A stretch of DNA of 64,000 nt from JAGOBP01 sp046328575 (GCA_046328575.1 JAXLWI010000011.1:1-64000), one strand, 5' to 3'. Positions 35,800 through 45,387 are shown, counted from the first letter of the stretch. The notes: generated by a model not told the origin, from the letters alone. Numbers and translations are program-made.

Positions 35800-35911
35800 C
35801 GGCAAACACGACCTCTGGTGTTACCCCGAGCAACGCGAGGAGTCTCTATGACTTTTGTGGAGACTTCTTGTTGCGCTCGATATGACACTGCCGCTCTTCA
35901 CACTTCACTCA

Positions 35912-37042
35912 TCAATCCCCAAAACTAATTCCTAATTCTCTCGCCGTCAAAATCGTATCGCAATCGGGCGGGACGGTCTTCATGCGTCGCGTCGCCAATT
36001 CCAGCGGCACGTAGCGCACCGTCGGCGGATCGAGCGCCACCATCACGCCCGACTGCCCCTCGGCCAGGGCGCGCACTGCCGCGGCACCGAAGCGCAGCGA
36101 CAACAATCGATCAAACGATGTGGGCGATCCACCGCGCAGCAAGTGGCCGAGCACTACATAGCGCGTTTCTTTGCCCGTCAAAGCCTGAATCTCGGCGGCA
36201 ACTTTTTCGCCGACGCCGCCGAGCCGTTCGGCCCGACCGACCTCGGTGGCGATAATCGACGTTTCGCCGCCGAGCGGCTTCGCGCCTTCGGCTACGACCA
36301 CGATCGAGAACGGCCGACCCGCCCGATCGCGTTCTTCGATCTTCGCGGCCACCTTGTGCATATCGTAAGGAATTTCAGGAATCAGAATCACATCCGCCGA
36401 TCCGGCTACACCCGAATTCAACGCGATCCAGCCCGCGTAACGGCCCATCACTTCGACGACCATCACGCGCCGATGCGATTCGGTGGTCGTGTGCAGCCGA
36501 TCGAGACATTCGTTCGCAAACGAGACGGCGGTATCAAACCCGAACGTAATCACCGTGCGATCGAGATCGTTGTCGATGGTCTTCGGCACGCCGATCACAC
36601 GCACGCCCTTTTGCGCCAGCACGTTCGCAATGTGCAGCGAGCCGTCGCCGCCCACCGCGATCAGCGCGTCGATCTTGTGCCGCTTCAACTTGCGGATCAG
36701 TTCATCGGAGCGATCGATCTCTTTGACGTTGCCGCGTTTATCCGTCACCGGGAACTTTAATGGATTGCCGCGATTCGTCGTACCGAGGATCGTGCCGCCT
36801 TGATGTGTAATGCCGCGCACGCGATCACGTGTCAGGTGAATCAACTCGCCGTCGGGATAATTCTCTGGATTCAGCAGACTGTGATAGCCGTCGCGGATTC
36901 CCACGACCTCCCAGCCGCGATTGAGCGCGGCCAACGTCGCGGCGCGAATTACCGCGTTGAGGCCGGGCGCATCGCCGCCGCCGGTATTGATGGCAATCCG
37001 TCGAATGTCGCTGTTTGCCTTTCGGGTTCGCTTTGCTGACAT
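35912..37042 (-). CDS. pfkA: 6-phosphofructokinase, group III type
   Basis: 376 residues from ATG 37042 with a GCGGAGGAG site. Motifs: TGGGDAPGLN, GGDGS, PKTIDNDL, a catalytic Asp in TIDND, and VVEVMGRYAGWIAL. The GGDGS Gly (E. coli position 104) is that of ATP-using enzymes, while Lys in PKTIDND (position 124) is that of PPi-using ones; this pairing is typical of the actinobacterial/mixed group III kinases, most of which use ATP. Cytosolic glycolytic enzyme, monocistronic, divergent from the helicase gene. Confidence 0.95.
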   Translation of the reverse strand: MSAKRTRKANSDIRRIAINTGGGDAPGLNAVIRAATLAALNRGWEVVGIRDGYHSLLNPENYPDGELIHLTRDRVRGITHQGGTILGTTNRGNPLKFPVTDKRGNVKEIDRSDELIRKLKRHKIDALIAVGGDGSLHIANVLAQKGVRVIGVPKTIDNDLDRTVITFGFDTAVSFANECLDRLHTTTESHRRVMVVEVMGRYAGWIALNSGVAGSADVILIPEIPYDMHKVAAKIEERDRAGRPFSIVVVAEGAKPLGGETSIIATEVGRAERLGGVGEKVAAEIQALTGKETRYVVLGHLLRGGSPTSFDRLLSLRFGAAAVRALAEGQSGVMVALDPPTVRYVPLELATRRMKTVPPDCDTILTARELGISFGD

Positions 37043-37125
37043 TTGACACACTCCTCCGCGAATCCACACGAATCTGCGCGAATAAACTCTGCCTGCGCCC
37101 ATTGTATCATCGTCTCATCTGCGTG

Positions 37126-37131
37126 TATAAT
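37126..37131 (+). promoter_or_regulatory. -10 box upstream of the helicase gene
   Basis: TATAAT at 37126-37131 with a poor -35 (TTGTAT, about 18 bases upstream). The 47-base leader to the ATG at 37178 carries the repeated element TCAGAAATCTAAAATCAGAAAT-like (two copies of TCAGAAAT at 37159 and 37172) and no obvious ribosome site. Confidence 0.45.
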
Positions 37132-37177
37132 CTTTGAACCGAGACGAAAATCCAAAGTCAGAAATCTAAAATCAGAA

Positions 37178-39469
37178 ATGCCTTTCACGCCGCGCTCCGA
37201 TCAATCTCAACTACTCTCGTTCGTCGAAACCGGCGGACGCATGGGTGTATCGGCGGTGCCAGGCAGCGGCAAGACGCACATCCTGTCCTACCTCGCCGCG
37301 GAGTTGGTGCGCGCCAAGGTGCACGACGACGAAGAAGTCCTCATCGTCACCTTCGCCAACAGCGCCGTCGATAACTTTGCGCGCCGCATTCGCGAGTTCC
37401 TGCAACGCAATGAACGCTCGTTACTGCCCGAAGTCGGCTATCGCGTGCGCACGCTGCACGGCTTGGCCCACGACATTCTGCGCGAGCGCCCTGCTCTGTT
37501 AGGGTTACCCGAAGACTTCGACATCGTCGACGAACGCGTATCCGATCAACTCTTGCGTGACATCACGACTAACTGGGTCAAAGCCAATCCGCTGATGTTT
37601 GAAGCGTTTGCCGATCCGACACTGGAAGACAATCGGCGCAAGTGGCTAGCGCGTGAGAAATGGCCCGAACTCGCCCAAGCCATCGCTCGATCGTTCATTC
37701 GCCGCGCCAAAGATCGCCAACTCACGCCGAGCGCCGTGCGCGAAGCGCTGCCCGCTTTCGACGGCGCGTGGTCGATCGGTGCGATGTGCCTCGACATTTA
37801 CGATTCATACGAGCGCGGCTTGCGCTATCGCGGCGGCATCGACTTCGACGATCTGATCCGCCTCGCGTTGACTGGCTTGCAAACCGATCGGCAATTGCTC
37901 GATCGCTTGCGCGCCCGCTGGCCGTACATTCTCGAAGACGAAGCGCAAGACTCCAGTTATCTGCAAGAGCAGATCTTGCGTCTGCTCACCGAACGCGGCA
38001 ACTGGGTGCGCGTCGGCGATCCTAATCAATCGATCAACACCACGTTCACCACGTCGAGCATTCGCTTCTTGAATCAATTCCTCACGGAACCAGATGTGCG
38101 TGAAGTCCCGATCGTCTATTCGGGCCGATCGACCCAGCGCGTGATCGATCTCGCCAACTACCTGATCGATTGGACAATCACGGAACACCCTAACCGCGAG
38201 GTGCGCGCCAATGCGTTTCGATCGCAACACATCGAACCGGTGCTACCCGGCGAGCCGCAACCCAACCCGATCGATCTGACCGACTACACGGTGACGTTAT
38301 ACAACGAAGGACTATCGCCAGAACGCGAACTGGATCTCGTCGTAAAATCGATCGGGCGGTGGCTACCCCAACATTCCGATTGGACTTGCGCGGTTCTCGT
38401 TCCCGACAATCAACGCGGCTTCAAAATTAGCGAGGCGCTGGAAGCCGCCGAAATCCCGCACGACGATATGCTCCGCAGCACCGCCGATACTCGCGCCGCC
38501 GCGAAAGCGTTGGGGCATGTGCTGCGTTATCTCGCCGCGCCGTTGTCCGGCCCACTGCTGGCGCAAGCCTATCGTGTCATGTGCACGCGCTTCGACGAAG
38601 ACACTGACGCCGAGGATGATGAATCGCTGGACGCGATGCGCAAAGCCGTGTCGAACGGCCTGCGCCGCTGCGATAAAGTTGAAGCGTACTTGTGGCCACG
38701 GCTTGATCTGGATTGGCTGGCTGATTACAAGCCAGCCCGCGAAGACCCGGCGATCCGATCAGAGTTACTTGATTTTCGCGCAACGATTACGCGCTGGCTC
38801 GAAGCGAGCAACCAACTCCCGATCGATCAATTAGTCCTGACGATCTCGCAAGACCTGTATCAAACGGTCGATCTGGACAAAGCCGCGCGCGATCTGGCGT
38901 TGGCACATAAGTTGGCGGTGGTGCTGCGTCAGATCGCCAACGAACATGGTGAGTATCGATTGCCTGATCTCGCCGCCGAACTCGATCGGGTGGCGAGCAA
39001 CCAACAGCGTTTCATCGGCTTTGGCGAAGACGATCTCGGCTTCAAGCCAACGCCGGGGCGTGTGACCGTCGCCACGATGCACAAAGCCAAAGGGCTGGAA
39101 TGGGATCGCGTCTACTTACTCGGCGTGAATAACTACGACTTTCCATCGGCGGAAGCGCATGATACCTATCGCGGCGAAACGTGGTACATCCGCGACAGGT
39201 TGAATCTGGAAGCCGAGGCCGTAGCGCAGGTTGAAGCCGCGGCCAATCACGACGATTATCTACTGGGCGTTGCCACGCACAAAGCGCGGCTTGATTACGT
39301 GGAAGAGCGCCTGCGGCTGTTGTACGTCGGCATCACTCGTTCCACCCGCGAGCTGATCCTGACCTGGAACACCGGCCGCCTTGACAACGCGCCGTCGCAA
39401 CCCGCCGCGCCATTTCTGGCGCTATATACATTTCTCGAAAACAGAAAGGCCGATGGCGTGACACGATGA
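37178..39469 (+). CDS. UvrD/PcrA-superfamily DNA helicase
   Basis: 763 residues from ATG 37178; the in-frame extension upstream is unlikely. Superfamily 1 motifs: I VPGSGKTHIL, Ia VTFANSAVDNFARRI, II ILEDEAQDSSYLQEQ, III VRVGDPNQSIN, IV region SGRSTQRVIDLANY, V VTVATMHKAKGLEWDRVYLL, VI LLYVGITRSTREL. A 3'-5' helicase or AddA-like translocase without fused nuclease; a RecB-type nuclease is encoded next after 90 bases. Likely role in recombinational repair. Confidence 0.94.
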   Translation: MPFTPRSDQSQLLSFVETGGRMGVSAVPGSGKTHILSYLAAELVRAKVHDDEEVLIVTFANSAVDNFARRIREFLQRNERSLLPEVGYRVRTLHGLAHDILRERPALLGLPEDFDIVDERVSDQLLRDITTNWVKANPLMFEAFADPTLEDNRRKWLAREKWPELAQAIARSFIRRAKDRQLTPSAVREALPAFDGAWSIGAMCLDIYDSYERGLRYRGGIDFDDLIRLALTGLQTDRQLLDRLRARWPYILEDEAQDSSYLQEQILRLLTERGNWVRVGDPNQSINTTFTTSSIRFLNQFLTEPDVREVPIVYSGRSTQRVIDLANYLIDWTITEHPNREVRANAFRSQHIEPVLPGEPQPNPIDLTDYTVTLYNEGLSPERELDLVVKSIGRWLPQHSDWTCAVLVPDNQRGFKISEALEAAEIPHDDMLRSTADTRAAAKALGHVLRYLAAPLSGPLLAQAYRVMCTRFDEDTDAEDDESLDAMRKAVSNGLRRCDKVEAYLWPRLDLDWLADYKPAREDPAIRSELLDFRATITRWLEASNQLPIDQLVLTISQDLYQTVDLDKAARDLALAHKLAVVLRQIANEHGEYRLPDLAAELDRVASNQQRFIGFGEDDLGFKPTPGRVTVATMHKAKGLEWDRVYLLGVNNYDFPSAEAHDTYRGETWYIRDRLNLEAEAVAQVEAAANHDDYLLGVATHKARLDYVEERLRLLYVGITRSTRELILTWNTGRLDNAPSQPAAPFLALYTFLENRKADGVTR

Positions 39470-39474
39470 AGAGA

Positions 39475-39510
39475 TGACAAGATGATCTCTTAAGAGGCGT
39501 CATCTTGTCA
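39475..39510 (+). repeat. hairpin and TGTCATC repeats between helicase and nuclease
   Basis: Perfect 11-bp dyad TGACAAGATGA/TCATCTTGTCA whose loop contains CTCTTAAGAG. Further copies of (T)GTCATC follow at about 39514-39520 and 39538-39550 up to the GTG start. It may be an RNA processing or attenuation hairpin, or a REP-like repeat. Confidence 0.6.
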
Positions 39511-39559
39511 CCTTGTCATCGTCCGCGCACCGCGCGGCGTCATCCTGTCATAGACAAAA

Positions 39560-40369
39560 GTGCCACTATCAGCCAACTTCCAATTCTCACAAGCCAGCCT
39601 GTCCGACTACGCCGATTGCGCGCGACGGTTTCAACTGCGCTATCTATTGGAACAGGCCTGGCCAGCCGTCGAAGCCGAACCGATCCTCGAACGCGAACGA
39701 TTGATGGCGTTGGGGCAACGTTTCCACAAGTTGATTCAACAGCACGCCGAAGGCTTACCCGTTGAACAACTGACCGCCTCGCTCAACGACGCTGAGCTCA
39801 TCCGCTGGTGGGATCAGTATCAACGCGCGTTGAGCACGACACTGCGCGATCTGCCCGCCAATCGCCGCGCCGAGGTAGCGTTGACCATGCCGATCGCGCA
39901 GCGCTACCGTCTTGTCGCGCACTGCGATCTGATCGCCGCCGATGACGATCGCGTGGTCATCGTCGATTGGAAGACCGAGCATCGACGCGCCACCCGCGAG
40001 CAGCTGCTGAATCGCCTGCAAACACGCGTTTATCGCTACGTCGTCACCGAAGTTTTGCAACGTGCGCCCGGCACTGTCTCGATGATCTACTGGTTTGCCG
40101 AATATCCCGATCAGCCTGAAGTGCTGCCATACGACGCCGCGCAGCACGCCGCCGATCATCAATACTTCGCAGGGGTAATCGCCGAGATTGAAGCGCGCGC
40201 GATGCGGGATGGCGAATGGGACAAGACACCTAACGATCGTAAGTGCGCCTACTGCACTTATCGCTCGTTGTGCGATCGCGGCACAGTGGCGGGTGTAATT
40301 CAGGCCAGTGACGAAGACGATCTTGAAATCGAAGTGCGGCTGGAAGATGTCGATGAAATCGCGTACTGA
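39560..40369 (+). CDS. RecB-family PD-(D/E)XK nuclease with Fe-S cluster
   Basis: 269 residues; GTG 39560 is the only start after the in-frame TAG at 39551, and no ribosome site is seen. An N-terminal Cys (SLSDYADCARRFQLRY) and a C-terminal KCAYCTYRSLC together give the four-Cys AddB-type Fe-S lock. The nuclease core has VAHCDLIAADDDRVVIVDWKT (Asp and Asp-x-Lys) and QTRVYRYVV. It would degrade or process DNA ends together with the helicase at 37178. Confidence 0.9.
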   Translation: MPLSANFQFSQASLSDYADCARRFQLRYLLEQAWPAVEAEPILERERLMALGQRFHKLIQQHAEGLPVEQLTASLNDAELIRWWDQYQRALSTTLRDLPANRRAEVALTMPIAQRYRLVAHCDLIAADDDRVVIVDWKTEHRRATREQLLNRLQTRVYRYVVTEVLQRAPGTVSMIYWFAEYPDQPEVLPYDAAQHAADHQYFAGVIAEIEARAMRDGEWDKTPNDRKCAYCTYRSLCDRGTVAGVIQASDEDDLEIEVRLEDVDEIAY

Positions 40370-40387
40370 ACGGCTTAGGGGGCTGGT

Positions 40388-41497
40388 ATGCTGAGGGGCA
40401 TGGGCAACGGCGTGCGTCGCGGCGTCAAACGCGTCGACGCTGAACGTTATCTGTTGTGGATGCTGCTGAGTTTCGCTGGCTCGGTGGTGCTGACGCGCGT
40501 CTATCTTCAACTGACGGGCTTTCCACAGCTCGGCAGCGGCGATTTGCACATCGCGCATCTGTTGTGGGGTGGTCTGCTGCTTTTCATCGGCGCTTTACTG
40601 ATGTTGACACTGGCTAACCGTTGGGTGTTTAGGCTGAGTGCCATTCTCAGCGGCGTCGGCGTCGGTCTGTTCATCGACGAAGTAGGCAAGTTCATCACCA
40701 AAACCAACGACTATTTTTATCCGGCGGCCGCGCCGATCATCTATAGTTTCTTCCTGCTGACCGTGCTGCTCTATTTTCAAGTTCGACGCCACAACGCCCG
40801 AGACGCCCGCAGCGAGTTGTACCAAGTCTTTGAATACCTGACCGAAGTCATTGATGAGGATATGGACGAAGTTGAGCGTGCCGCGATCGAATCACGTCTG
40901 CAGCGTGTGGTCGGCCGCGATATTTATCCAGATCAAGTAAAGCTGGCGTCTGTGCTACTGGACTTCATTCGTTCCAGCGATCTGCACGTTGTGCAGCATC
41001 CCGTCAATCGCCTGGAACGTTGGTTACTTCAATTGCAGAAATTTGAGGCTAAGTGGATCAATCGGCGCTTGGCGCGCGGCGTGATCGTCGTTGGTCTCAT
41101 CGCATTCGGCGCCCTGGCCGCCATTGATCTAGGCCCGATCGTGCGTGCCATCTTTTCGCCCGACTTCGCCACTCAACTGAACAGCGCCATCGTCAGCGCC
41201 GGATTGGTCAAGAGCGCCAACGGTCTGCTCTGGTACATTGCGCGCCAAACGCTGGAAGGCATTGTTGGCGTGATGTTGTTGACGAGCGCAGGCCTGCTGG
41301 CTACCCGACGCGAGCAAGTCGGTTTGACGTTGGGCTATTTCGGCTTGCTGTTGTATCTGTTGACCGTGAATTTCTTAATCCTCTATTTCGATCAGTTCAC
41401 GACGATTCTGGCTACCGTCGCGCAGTTTGGCCTGTTGCTGGCCATGATGCGCTATCGACATCGCTATTTAACGGCTTCATTGCCCACACATCGCTAA
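40388..41497 (+). CDS. hypothetical polytopic membrane protein
   Basis: 369 residues, ATG with TAGGGGG upstream, 18 bases after the nuclease stop. Eight predicted membrane helices in two sets of four (about 20-115 and 225-360) flank a cytosolic helical region (about 130-220, SELYQVFEYLTEVIDEDMDE). No family recognised. It sits between nuclease and recJ genes with almost no spacing, which may only reflect operon packing. Confidence 0.8.
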   Translation: MLRGMGNGVRRGVKRVDAERYLLWMLLSFAGSVVLTRVYLQLTGFPQLGSGDLHIAHLLWGGLLLFIGALLMLTLANRWVFRLSAILSGVGVGLFIDEVGKFITKTNDYFYPAAAPIIYSFFLLTVLLYFQVRRHNARDARSELYQVFEYLTEVIDEDMDEVERAAIESRLQRVVGRDIYPDQVKLASVLLDFIRSSDLHVVQHPVNRLERWLLQLQKFEAKWINRRLARGVIVVGLIAFGALAAIDLGPIVRAIFSPDFATQLNSAIVSAGLVKSANGLLWYIARQTLEGIVGVMLLTSAGLLATRREQVGLTLGYFGLLLYLLTVNFLILYFDQFTTILATVAQFGLLLAMMRYRHRYLTASLPTHR

Positions 41498-41504
41498 TCC
41501 AATC

Positions 41505-43820
41505 ATGTGGCGCTTGCCTCAATCTCTCACGCCAAACCCTGCGCTGACCGCGCTGCTGGGCGATCAGCACTTGCTCGCGACATTGTTGACGAAGCGCGGC
41601 ATTACTACGCCCGAAGCCGCGCTCGGTTTTCTTGATCCCGATCGTTACACGCCTGCACCGCCCACCGCCCTGCCCGATCTGGAGTTCGCCGCCGATCGGC
41701 TGTACCGCGCCATCACGCGTGGCGAATCGATCGCGGTGTGGGGCGACTTCGACGCCGACGGTCAGACCTCAACCACGCTACTGGTTTCACTGCTGCGCGA
41801 TTTGCGCGCCAACGTCACTTACTACATCCCGCACCGTCTGACCGAATCGCACGGCATTAAGATCGATTCGCTCAATCGCTTACTCGATCAGCACATCAAC
41901 GTATTGTTAACGTGCGACACCGGCATCTCCGAACATGCCGCGATCGATCACGCCAAGGCGCGCGGCGTAACGGTGCTGGTCACCGATCATCACGATCTGC
42001 CCGACGAGTTGCCGCAAGCCGACGCGTTGATCAATCCGCAACGCTTGCCGCCCGATCACGCGCTGCGCAACCTGCCCGGAGTCGGCGTGGCGTTCAAACT
42101 GGCGCAGCAAGTGCTGCACCTCGCGGGCGAAGATCAACGCGCCGACGACTATCTTGATCTCGTTGCGCTGGGCATCGTGGCCGACGTGGCTGAGCAGCGC
42201 GCCGATACGCGCTACTTGCTGCAGCGCGGCCTCGATCGTTTACGGCGCACCACACGACTCGGCTTGCAGACCATCATGGAGCTGGCGCAGATCAACACCG
42301 CTAACGTTTCGGCCGAAACGATCGGATTTGCGTTAGGCCCGCGCCTCAATGCACTGGGCCGCCTGGGTGACGCCAACCTCGCCGTTGAATTGTTGACGAC
42401 GACGAATCTGACGCGAGCGCGCATCCTCGCGTCACAACTGGAAGGGCTGAATAATCAGCGCAAATTGCTGATGGATCAGATCACATCGGCGGCGCAGGAG
42501 ATGATTGCCAAAGAGCCGTCGCTGCTTGATTACGCCGCGCTGGTGTTGAGTCAGCCGCACTGGCACAGCGGCGTCATCGGCCCGGTGGCGAATAGACTTG
42601 CCGAACAATATCAAAAGCCAACGGTGATATTGGTCACCAACGACGACGGCTCGGCGCGTGGCTCGGCGCGCTCGATTGCGGGCGTGGACATCACACGGGC
42701 GTTGAAGATGTGCAACGCGCATCTCAACAACGTCGGCGGGCATCCAGGCGCGGCAGGCCTGTCGCTGCCTGTCGATAACATTCCCGTTTTTCGCGCCGCG
42801 CTGTCGAAGGCCGTCGACGCGATCCGCGATCCATCAGTCGAAACTGGCCTCGTCATCGATGCGGTGCTGCCGTTCGATCAAGTCACGCTCGATGTGGCGC
42901 GCGAGATCGAACGCCTCGCACCGTTCGGCGAAGGTAATCCGCCCGTAACGCTGGTCACCCGCACGGCGACGATCGAACGCGAGCGCACCTTTGGCCGCAA
43001 GCGCGAACATCGCGAAGTGACTGTGGCCGATGCCACCGGCACGCACAACTTGATCTGGTGGCGCGGCGCAGAGGTCGAATTACCGCAAGGCCCGATCGAT
43101 GTGGCGTACACGATCAAAAGCACCAATTACCGCGGAGAAGCAACGCTCACGATCGAGTGGGTGGATTTCCAGATCGCGCCCGTCGAAGTGATCGAAGTTG
43201 CACCAGCGATCGGCGTGAGCGCGATCGATTGGCGCGAACGGGCGTTCAACGAGTTGCCAATCCAACCCGATTGGTTGATCTGGGCCGACGGCGCGCAGAG
43301 TGTGCCGTGGCCTAGTGTGCGCCGCTATGATTTGCGTGAAGCAGACACGCTGGTGATCTGGAGCACACCGTGCGGCTGGCGCGAGATCGAGTATGCCGTA
43401 CAGCGCGTAAAGCCGAAGACGATTTATCTGTGCAATGCGAACACGCTCGATGACAGACTTGAGCCATACCTCAAACGCTTGACCGGCCTACTGAAACACG
43501 ACCTCAATCGACGCGGTGGACAAGTGGATTTGCTGCGATTAGCGGCGGCGCTCAATCAACGGCTGATCACGGCACGCAAGGGCGTGGAGTGGTTGGAGGC
43601 GACCGGGCAGATCGCCATCACCGACTGGGGCGAAGATCGGCTTACGATTGCCGCTAAGAACGATCAGGCCGAGAATAGCGATCGGGCTGGAGATGAAGTG
43701 CAGTTGTTGTTAGCGGAACTTAAGGTGCTTTTGGCTGAAACCGCCGCCTGGCGCGGACGCTATCGCTACTTAAAGATCGAGGATGTGCGCGAGTTGGCGG
43801 CGCGTTACCGCCGCGGCTGA
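41505..43820 (+). CDS. recJ: single-stranded-DNA-specific exonuclease RecJ
   Basis: 771 residues, 7 bases after the previous stop. DHH phosphoesterase motifs: VWGDFDADGQTST (motif I), LTCDTGIS, VTDHHDLPDELP (DHH), ALGIVADVAE, and the DHHA1 block VGGHPGAAGLSLP. Like Bacillus RecJ it is about 200 residues longer than the E. coli enzyme, with a C-terminal OB-like and helical extension (ends LAARYRRG). Acts 5'-3' on ssDNA in recombination and mismatch repair. Last gene of the helicase-nuclease cluster; convergent with the next gene at a gap of 9 bases. Confidence 0.95.
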   Translation: MWRLPQSLTPNPALTALLGDQHLLATLLTKRGITTPEAALGFLDPDRYTPAPPTALPDLEFAADRLYRAITRGESIAVWGDFDADGQTSTTLLVSLLRDLRANVTYYIPHRLTESHGIKIDSLNRLLDQHINVLLTCDTGISEHAAIDHAKARGVTVLVTDHHDLPDELPQADALINPQRLPPDHALRNLPGVGVAFKLAQQVLHLAGEDQRADDYLDLVALGIVADVAEQRADTRYLLQRGLDRLRRTTRLGLQTIMELAQINTANVSAETIGFALGPRLNALGRLGDANLAVELLTTTNLTRARILASQLEGLNNQRKLLMDQITSAAQEMIAKEPSLLDYAALVLSQPHWHSGVIGPVANRLAEQYQKPTVILVTNDDGSARGSARSIAGVDITRALKMCNAHLNNVGGHPGAAGLSLPVDNIPVFRAALSKAVDAIRDPSVETGLVIDAVLPFDQVTLDVAREIERLAPFGEGNPPVTLVTRTATIERERTFGRKREHREVTVADATGTHNLIWWRGAEVELPQGPIDVAYTIKSTNYRGEATLTIEWVDFQIAPVEVIEVAPAIGVSAIDWRERAFNELPIQPDWLIWADGAQSVPWPSVRRYDLREADTLVIWSTPCGWREIEYAVQRVKPKTIYLCNANTLDDRLEPYLKRLTGLLKHDLNRRGGQVDLLRLAAALNQRLITARKGVEWLEATGQIAITDWGEDRLTIAAKNDQAENSDRAGDEVQLLLAELKVLLAETAAWRGRYRYLKIEDVRELAARYRRG

Positions 43821-43829
43821 AGACCACAC

Positions 43830-44483
43830 TCACTTCGAGCGCCGACCGTTGTCACTGTGCGGGTGTGTTTCATAATAGCGGGTGATGACGCGCTCGATTT
43901 CCGTCATCATCGTTTTGCTATAGCGGCGAAGATCGGCAGGATCGGGGGTGCCGATCGCGTAATCGAGCAGCAGTCGGGCGCGTTCCAACACATAGATCAT
44001 GTGGTCGGTCGTCAGCAGTGGATCAATTTCTTCGCGCGGCTGAGTGGGCACTGGCGCCATTTCGGACGGTGTAACTTCAGGCGCAGACGCGGCTCCAACC
44101 GGAATCACGCCCATGGCTTTGGCATCGATGCGCGCCTGATTGCGCACTAACAAGTCGCCCAACTCGGCGATCTCGTTACCGGCCAATAACAGAAAAGCAT
44201 CGGCCCCGGCGGGAATATACTGCCGCTCCATATACGGAATCGCGCTGACGCCGACGATATATGAGCGCGGCGCGCGGCGGCGAATTTCGCGGGTGCCGTC
44301 GACGCCGTTCATCTTCTTGTCAAAGTTGTTATAGACGACAAACACGGTGTACTCCATCGAAGACTCCAGTACGTCTTCGATGCAGCTAAAGGCCCGCACC
44401 GTGCCGCCGTTGAGTTTATGCGACACGCCACGCGCCACCACTTCCCGGCGTGGATAGGCACCGCTGATCAAGGCCACGTTCAT
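43830..44483 (-). CDS. hypothetical receiver-like protein
   Basis: 217 residues from ATG 44483. The first 125 residues resemble a degenerate receiver or Rossmann-like domain (EYTVFVVYNNFDKKMNG, PRSYIVGVSAIPYMERQYI, AGADAFLLLAG), with no convincing phosphoacceptor context. A Pro-rich linker leads to a helical C-terminal domain (about 155-210, TTDHMIYVLERARLLLDY). No family assigned. Convergent with recJ. Confidence 0.65.
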   Translation of the reverse strand: MNVALISGAYPRREVVARGVSHKLNGGTVRAFSCIEDVLESSMEYTVFVVYNNFDKKMNGVDGTREIRRRAPRSYIVGVSAIPYMERQYIPAGADAFLLLAGNEIAELGDLLVRNQARIDAKAMGVIPVGAASAPEVTPSEMAPVPTQPREEIDPLLTTDHMIYVLERARLLLDYAIGTPDPADLRRYSKTMMTEIERVITRYYETHPHSDNGRRSK

Positions 44484-44606
44484 GATAATTTACTCTGATT
44501 TGAGAGTACTTCAAGGCCGAGTCAAAGTCAAGTTACACCTTTATTGCAGGGAAATTGCGATTGTGTCAAAGTCGGGCGCGAAACCCCGGCCAATACAATC
44601 TGCCAT

Positions 44607-44635
44607 TTGACTTGTCGCCGTACGCCAAGTAAAAT
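44607..44635 (+). promoter_or_regulatory. strong sigma70-type promoter
   Basis: TTGACT (44607-44612), 17-base spacer, TAAAAT (44630-44635), 33 bases before the ATG at 44669. Confidence 0.8.
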
Positions 44636-44668
44636 CACTGCACTTCTTGCTCCTCTGGAGGAATCGCC

Positions 44669-45316
44669 ATGCTTGTTCGTGATCGAATGTCCGCCCACCC
44701 GGTACTCTGCTCGCCCGACACGCCAGTCGCCGAAGCGCTGGACCAGATGAAGAAAGAGCGCATTCGCCGCATGCCCGTCGTCGATAAGCACAACAAACTC
44801 GTCGGGATAGTGTCTGACAAGGATTTGCTGCAAGCCTCGCCGTCGCCGGCTACCAGCCTTAGTGTTTGGGAAATTACTTACCTGATGTCGAAAATCAAGG
44901 TCAGCGATGTGATGACCAAGAAGGTGATCACCATCAGCGGCGATACGCCCGTAGAAGATGCGGCCCGCATCATGGTCGACAACAAGATCGGCGGCCTGCC
45001 GGTCGTCGACGACAACGGCGCGGTGCTGGGCATCATCACCGAGACCGACATCTTCAAGACGTTCATCGACATTTTAGGTGCTCGCAAGGCTGGCGTGCGT
45101 GTCACCACGTTGGTAACCGATCGCAAGGGGCAATTGGCCAAAATCACGGGCGACATCGCCGCGGCCGGTGGCAACATCGTGGCGCTGGTCGAATTACCCG
45201 GCACCGATCCCTCCAACTACGAAGTAATGTTCAAAGTGATCGATGTCCCGCAAGAGAAACTGGTCGAAATCTTGAAGCCGTACGTCATTCGCATCACCGA
45301 TGTGCGGGGCCAGTAA
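44669..45316 (+). CDS. CBS-domain pair with C-terminal ACT domain (AcuB-like)
   Basis: 215 residues, ATG after CTGGAGGAA. Two CBS domains (about 1-60 and 75-130; DRMSAHPVLCSPDTPVAEAL and DVMTKKVITISGDTPVEDAA) followed by an ACT domain (about 142-212; VTDRKGQLAKITGDIAAAGG). CBS pairs bind adenine nucleotides and ACT domains amino acids, so the protein is a likely cytosolic energy or metabolite sensor. AcuB homologues link to acetoin metabolism in Bacillus, but no acetoin gene is present here. Confidence 0.93.
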   Translation: MLVRDRMSAHPVLCSPDTPVAEALDQMKKERIRRMPVVDKHNKLVGIVSDKDLLQASPSPATSLSVWEITYLMSKIKVSDVMTKKVITISGDTPVEDAARIMVDNKIGGLPVVDDNGAVLGIITETDIFKTFIDILGARKAGVRVTTLVTDRKGQLAKITGDIAAAGGNIVALVELPGTDPSNYEVMFKVIDVPQEKLVEILKPYVIRITDVRGQ

Positions 45317-45336
45317 GTTCAGCCGATGACCATTCA

Positions 45337-45369
45337 ACACAGCCTCGCCCCACCCCGGCGAGGCTGTGT
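45337..45369 (+). terminator. hairpin downstream of CBS-ACT gene
   Basis: Perfect 13-bp stem ACACAGCCTCGCC/GGCGAGGCTGTGT, 7-base loop, no clear U-tract. Confidence 0.68.
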
Positions 45370-45387
45370 CATGTCTGGGCGGATGAG

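Noticed and set aside
35827..35880. Imperfect inverted repeat downstream of the Hcp pair as a terminator
   Set aside because: Only a short GGAGTCTC/GAGACTTC core pairs well, with no U-tract; too weak to annotate.
44866..45387. Long upstream extension of the GH2 reading frame through the CBS-ACT gene
   Set aside because: It is a frame shadow of the CBS gene; the signal peptide and a plausible start lie at 45388.
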